Under the pieces are notes generated by a model. That model was not told the DNA's origin. It did not search any database and saw only the letters and a list, made by a program, of their open reading frames with translations. Made by a program: the position numbers and the translations under genes. A stretch of DNA of 9,217 nt from CAWVWF01 sp963933885 (GTDB lineage: Bacteria > Bacteroidota > Bacteroidia > Flavobacteriales_C > GCA-002722245), in contig CAWVWF010000149.1 of assembly GCA_963933885.1 (NCBI GenBank), forward strand, positions 1 to 9,217. The letters run 5' to 3'. Each line of letters opens with the position of its first letter. The first letter of the stretch is position 1. This document shows positions 5,966 to 9,217 of the stretch, piece by piece.

Positions 5966-6418
5966 TTAATATTTACCTGATTTCATTCTTGCGATTTCAC
6001 TCTTAGCATCTTTCTGCTTCAATGATTCACGCTTATCATGTGTTTTCTTTCCTTTTCCTAAACCAATTTCTAGCTTAGCAAAACCGTCATCATTGATGAA
6101 TAACCTAATAGGGATAATAGTGAACCCTTTCTCTTTGGTTTTACTTTCCCATTTGGTCAATTCCTTTCTGTTAACCAATAACTTTCTATCTGCTTTCCCT
6201 AAATGATTGTTGTGCGTTCCAAAAGCATAAGGTGAAATGTGCATTGATCTAACAAACAATTCATTGTTTACAATTACACAAAACGCTTCATTCAAATTGG
6301 CGTCACTTGCTCTTATAGATTTTATTTCAGTTCCTTTCAAAACTAAACCAGCAGTCAGCGTATCAATTATCTCGTAATTGAAAAAAGCCTTTTTATTTTT
6401 AATATTAATCTTGTTCAT
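5966..6418 (-). CDS. smpB: SsrA-binding protein SmpB
   Basis: SmpB binds tmRNA (SsrA) and brings it to stalled ribosomes for trans-translation, which tags the unfinished peptide and frees the ribosome. The 150-residue length is normal for the family. Diagnostic stretches are visible: the N-terminal NKKAFFNYEI, AGLVLKGTEIKSIR at 23-36 (OB-fold core), FVRSMHISPY near 55-64, and RKLLVNRKEL at 78-87. The basic C-terminal tail GKGKKTHDKRESLKQKDAKSEIAR at 121-144 normally enters the decoding channel. The ATG at 6418 is the only sensible start. A possible promoter lies at 6428-6462, which would give a very short leader. It is first in a two-gene operon with the small lipoprotein. The tmRNA gene is not in this window. 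Confidence 0.98.
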   Translation of the reverse strand: MNKINIKNKKAFFNYEIIDTLTAGLVLKGTEIKSIRASDANLNEAFCVIVNNELFVRSMHISPYAFGTHNNHLGKADRKLLVNRKELTKWESKTKEKGFTIIPIRLFINDDGFAKLEIGLGKGKKTHDKRESLKQKDAKSEIARMKSGKY

Positions 6419-6427
6419 GATGCATCA

Positions 6428-6462
6428 CGAAGTTAATTAAATTTTAAACGTTACCATTCAAA
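6428..6462 (-). promoter_or_regulatory. Candidate smpB promoter
   Basis: On the minus strand TTTG (6462-6459), a 23-base spacer, and TAACTTCG (6435-6428, seven of eight to TAnnTTTG) match the -33/-7 layout of Bacteroidetes housekeeping promoters. Transcription would begin a few bases before the ATG at 6418. Confidence 0.32.
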
Positions 6463-6487
6463 TTGTAAAAAGTCCTTTAAAATAGTT

Positions 6488-6522
6488 TTTGTAGTACCGA
6501 AACTTGAATGTTTGTACTTTTA
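6488..6522 (+). promoter_or_regulatory. Candidate metallophosphoesterase promoter
   Basis: TTTG (6488-6491), a 23-base spacer and TACTTTTA (6515-6522, seven of eight to TAnnTTTG) mirror the candidate smpB promoter with the same spacing. The -7 box ends one base before the ATG at 6524, which would put the transcript start at about the second ATG (6527). Either the message is leaderless from 6527 or this is not the real promoter. Confidence 0.25.
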
Positions 6523-6523
6523 A

Positions 6524-7774
6524 ATGATGACTAGAGTTGCTTTGTTTTTAACCATTTTTTCGGCTGTTGCTATATTCTTTGACGTTTACTTCTATTTTGG
6601 AGTTAAGAGCGTTTTTAGTTCCGGTAAATATTCTAGTTTTTTCAAAACAGGTTACTGGGCGTTAAGTAGTCTCTATTATGCATTCCTTATTTTTTCAGCT
6701 GTAACAATATTGTTCCAATTGGAAGGAGGTAAATTAGGAAAGCTAATTGGTCAGATGTTGTTTTTCGGATTGTTCGTTCCTAAGATTTTAGCTTCTTCAA
6801 TATTAATTGTAGATGATATTGTTAGATTAATAAAATGGGTAAGCGGGTTCTTTGGAGAAGCTTCAACTGAAATAACAACAAGTGAAGACGAAGGGTTAAG
6901 TAGATTAAGATTTCTTCAAATGTCTGCGTTAGGAGCATTTGGTATCGCTTTAAGTTCGATGACTTACGGAATTCTAAAAGGAGCATACAACTATACAGTT
7001 CATAAACACAAGATTAAAATCCCAAACCTTCCAGATGAGTTTGTAGGAATGAAGTTTGCTCAGATATCTGATTTACATGTTGGAAGTTTCTTGAGTTTGG
7101 ATCCCATGAAAGAAGCAGTAGGTATTATTAATGATCTTGATATCGAAATGGTATTCTTCACCGGAGACCTTGTAAACGATAGAGCGGAAGAAGCAGTTGA
7201 ATATATTGATGTATTTAAAGAGATAAAACACAAAGTATACTCAGTTATGGGGAATCATGATTACCCTGAATATGTTTACGATAAGCTTGATCATAAGGCA
7301 AGAAAACACAATTTCGATTTGATGATGGATGTCCAAAAGAAGATGGATTTCGACTTGTTGATGAACGAAAACAGAATCATTGAACGAAATGGTAAAAAAC
7401 TAGCCATCGTTGGTGTTGAAAACTGGGGTGGAAGTTTCTCTAAATATGGAGATATGAAACAAGCCATGAAAGGTGCAGAAGATGCTGATGTTAAATTGCT
7501 TTTATCACATGATCCTAGTCATTGGGATTTAGAAGTAAAGAAGTCATATAAAGATATTGACGTAATGTTCGCAGGACATACACATGGTATGCAATTCGGG
7601 ATTGAAGCTTTCGGAATTAAATTCAGTCCAGTTCAATGGAAATACAAACAATGGGCAGGATTGTATAAAGAAGATAATCAGCAATTATACGTAAACCGCG
7701 GACTAGGATTTATTGGATACCCTGGTAGAGTGGGTATAAGTCCTGAAATCAGCGTTTTTGAATTGACTAAATAA
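6524..7774 (+). CDS. Membrane-anchored calcineurin-like metallophosphoesterase (YkuE/YaeI type)
   Basis: The 416-residue protein has a membrane part followed by a phosphoesterase domain. Hydrophobic segments lie at about 5-26, 45-65, 76-101 and 130-152. The catalytic part begins near 176 and shows the full metal-binding set: DLH (D183, H185), GDLVND (D215), GNHDY (N244, H245, D246), SHDP (H329) and GHTHG (H352, H354). The C-terminal NRGLGFIGYPGRVGISPEIS block is characteristic of the COG1408 branch, whose members hydrolyse phosphate esters; B. subtilis YkuE and E. coli YaeI are relatives. The substrate is unknown here; a link to envelope lipids is inference from the anchor. ATGs occur at both 6524 and 6527, so the start is uncertain by one codon. 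It is divergent from smpB and no clear terminator follows. Confidence 0.92.
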   Translation: MMTRVALFLTIFSAVAIFFDVYFYFGVKSVFSSGKYSSFFKTGYWALSSLYYAFLIFSAVTILFQLEGGKLGKLIGQMLFFGLFVPKILASSILIVDDIVRLIKWVSGFFGEASTEITTSEDEGLSRLRFLQMSALGAFGIALSSMTYGILKGAYNYTVHKHKIKIPNLPDEFVGMKFAQISDLHVGSFLSLDPMKEAVGIINDLDIEMVFFTGDLVNDRAEEAVEYIDVFKEIKHKVYSVMGNHDYPEYVYDKLDHKARKHNFDLMMDVQKKMDFDLLMNENRIIERNGKKLAIVGVENWGGSFSKYGDMKQAMKGAEDADVKLLLSHDPSHWDLEVKKSYKDIDVMFAGHTHGMQFGIEAFGIKFSPVQWKYKQWAGLYKEDNQQLYVNRGLGFIGYPGRVGISPEISVFELTK

Positions 7775-7788
7775 AATTCCATTTATAG

Positions 7789-7819
7789 TTTCGTCAAATG
7801 AAGTAATCAGTTACATTTG
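7789..7819 (+). promoter_or_regulatory. Candidate promoter of the DUF4836-type lipoprotein gene
   Basis: TTTC (7789-7792, one off TTTG), a 19-base spacer and an exact TAnnTTTG box, TACATTTG at 7812-7819, fit the Bacteroidetes sigma factor layout. The transcript would start near 7825, leaving a leader of roughly 14 bases. The last four bases of the -7 box are inside the inverted repeat at 7816-7834. Confidence 0.48.
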
Positions 7820-7834
7820 TTGTTATACAACAAA
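7816..7834. promoter_or_regulatory. Perfect 8-3-8 inverted repeat before the DUF4836-type gene
   Basis: TTTGTTGT (7816-7823), spacer TAT, ACAACAAA (7827-7834) is a perfect inverted repeat. It overlaps the -7 box and ends four bases before the ATG at 7839. It has the size and place of a repressor operator. Since transcription would start inside it, a leader hairpin would be incomplete, which favours a DNA site over an RNA one. That functional reading is inference. Confidence 0.5.
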
Positions 7835-7838
7835 GGCT

Positions 7839-9217
7839 ATGTTAAAAAATATCATACTTCATTCAAAGTCAGCAGTTTTATTAGCTGTACTATTTACAGG
7901 ATTACTTACAAGTTGTGACGACGAGGTTGTTGATCATTCACAATATATTCCAGTAAATTCATGTGCTGTAATGGCTGTTAATACAGAGCAGATTTTTAGT
8001 GATGCAATGTTTGATTTAATATCAAATACAGATTTAACAGAAGGTATCGTTAATGGTCCTTTAGCAGGTTTAGTTGAAGATCCAGGAAATGCAGGTTTAG
8101 TTCGTTTCGATAGATACTTCCTTTTTGCAACTGGAGAGAATGTAATGGAATCTCGTTTAGGGGTGATCTTACCATTATCTGATCAAGAAAAACTCTCAAA
8201 TTATATAACTACAAACCTTAAGATCGAAATTACAGAGGATAGTATATATAAAGTAGCAGAGATTAATAACGACAATGTAATTGTTTGGGATAACAACACT
8301 GCGATTTACTTATACGCTCCATTTGGTGGAGATATCGTAAATGATGCAATCGATTATTTTATTCAAGATGCTTCCAACTCTTTAGCTAAAAAGGATAAAA
8401 CATTTGGAGTAGCAATGGACGATCCTTCACATATTGTTGCTTGGTTTAAAAACGATGACTTGCTGAATAACCTTGATTTTGGTTTAGCAAATGCTTTTCA
8501 CTTTAACCTATTAGAGACTTTAAAAATTAAGAAGGAAGACTTGAAAGATGGGAAGTCTATATTCTCTTTAAATTTTGCTGACGGAAAAATCACAATAGAT
8601 TCAAAGCAGTACATGAATGAGAAGCAATTGGCATTATATAAAGAATTAGGAAAGCCAAATGCAATTGCTCCTTTGGTTAATATTGCGGGGATAGAAGATC
8701 CAGTAATTGCAATAAGTGCATCTTTAAAACAAGAAGGATTACTAGGTGTAATGAAAACGTATAATTTAGATCAGACATTCTCAGATATGTTAGTGAGGTT
8801 TAAGTCTCCAATTAAAATTGATTTAGCATTTGTACTTAAGTTTTTTGATGGTGATGCAGTTCTGTTTGTAAACGAATTTGAAAACGTAAAGCTTCAAAAA
8901 GCAGGAACACAATTAAGCATCGAAGGAGAGCAAGAACCTGTTATGAGAGAAGTAACTGAGAAGATGCCTCAAATCACAGCAGCATTATCGCTTAAGAAAG
9001 GAAATCAACTAGGTATCTTCTTGAAAATGGGAGCTAGAAAATTCTTGCAAGATGATGGAATCTATAACTACGATAACCGAGTTTACTTTACAGTAAAGGA
9101 TGATAAATTATATTTTACAACAACGCCAAAAGGTGTTGAGGTAATTAAAGGTTTAACTGGAAAGTTAACGCCAGCGTTAACGGAAACATTAACAAAGCAC
9201 AGAGTAGCTGCAAGTTT
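7839..9217 (+). CDS. DUF4836-type lipoprotein, 3' end outside window
   Basis: The frame is open from the ATG at 7839 to the window edge, 459 complete codons with no stop. The signal peptide (MLKNIILHSKSAVLLAVLFT) ends in lipobox LTSC with C26. The next residues DDE are acidic, which in Bacteroidetes often accompanies export of lipoproteins to the cell surface; the exact signal varies by genus. The mature part opens with a strand (NSCAVMAVNTEQIFSD), then LVEDPGNAGLVRFDRYFLFAT, the kind of sequence seen in Bacteroidetes DUF4836 proteins, whose function is unknown. A second related stretch with short strand motifs (FGVAMDDPSHIVAWF, DPVIAISASL, AALSLKKGNQLGIFLKMG) follows. The family usually exceeds 500 residues, so perhaps 50-150 are missing. 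The family call is from memory of sequence character and is moderately sure; the lipoprotein call is firm. Confidence 0.8.
   Translation, partial: MLKNIILHSKSAVLLAVLFTGLLTSCDDEVVDHSQYIPVNSCAVMAVNTEQIFSDAMFDLISNTDLTEGIVNGPLAGLVEDPGNAGLVRFDRYFLFATGENVMESRLGVILPLSDQEKLSNYITTNLKIEITEDSIYKVAEINNDNVIVWDNNTAIYLYAPFGGDIVNDAIDYFIQDASNSLAKKDKTFGVAMDDPSHIVAWFKNDDLLNNLDFGLANAFHFNLLETLKIKKEDLKDGKSIFSLNFADGKITIDSKQYMNEKQLALYKELGKPNAIAPLVNIAGIEDPVIAISASLKQEGLLGVMKTYNLDQTFSDMLVRFKSPIKIDLAFVLKFFDGDAVLFVNEFENVKLQKAGTQLSIEGEQEPVMREVTEKMPQITAALSLKKGNQLGIFLKMGARKFLQDDGIYNYDNRVYFTVKDDKLYFTTTPKGVEVIKGLTGKLTPALTETLTKHRVAAS

Noticed and set aside
5795..5980. Open frame of 61 codons on the + strand
   Set aside because: It is antisense to the lipocalin-like lipoprotein start and the end of smpB, both well supported.
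1..9217. Mobile element, prophage, defence island or biosynthetic cluster
   Set aside because: No transposase, integrase, phage, nuclease-methylase or synthase genes are seen. Gene content and base composition look uniform and chromosomal.

Overview
The window looks like ordinary chromosome from a low-GC member of the Bacteroidetes, most probably Flavobacteriia. The reasons are the very AT-rich base composition, TAA stops on every complete gene, few Shine-Dalgarno sites, TAnnTTTG-type -7 promoter boxes next to starts, and the families present: a DUF4836-type lipoprotein, a YwqK-like MORN-variant array, and an LpxL/HtrB-like acyltransferase. No IS element, phage gene, CRISPR array, tRNA or rRNA is visible, and I see no defence system or biosynthetic cluster.

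Layout from left to right. Positions 1-258 hold no gene. They can fold, best on the + strand, into a long interrupted hairpin (41-149) that may be a 6S-like RNA, and they end in a shared terminator. Three minus-strand genes follow: a PIN-PhoH ATPase/nuclease (259-1590), an LPP20-like lipoprotein (1793-2377) and a secreted 590-residue MORN-variant repeat protein (2625-4397). The gap 2378-2624 has three hairpins, one of them a strong + strand terminator facing the MORN gene, so it may encode a small RNA antisense to the MORN 3' end. Divergent from the MORN gene is a lipid A-type acyltransferase (4539-5405, +), with a structured 3' region and terminator. It converges on a two-gene minus-strand operon: smpB (5966-6418), then a small lipocalin-like lipoprotein (5545-5961). 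Divergent from smpB is a membrane-anchored metallophosphoesterase (6524-7774, +). It is followed by a DUF4836-type lipoprotein that starts at 7839 and runs off the window; a perfect 8-3-8 inverted repeat overlaps its promoter.

Much of the window concerns the envelope: three lipoproteins, one secreted repeat protein, one lipid A acyltransferase and one membrane phosphoesterase. Two genes concern RNA or translation: PIN-PhoH and the ribosome-rescue factor SmpB. They do not form one pathway. The observations most worth checking lie between genes: the two candidate structured RNAs, the inverted repeats beside start codons, and -7 boxes so close to start codons that near-leaderless transcripts are likely.
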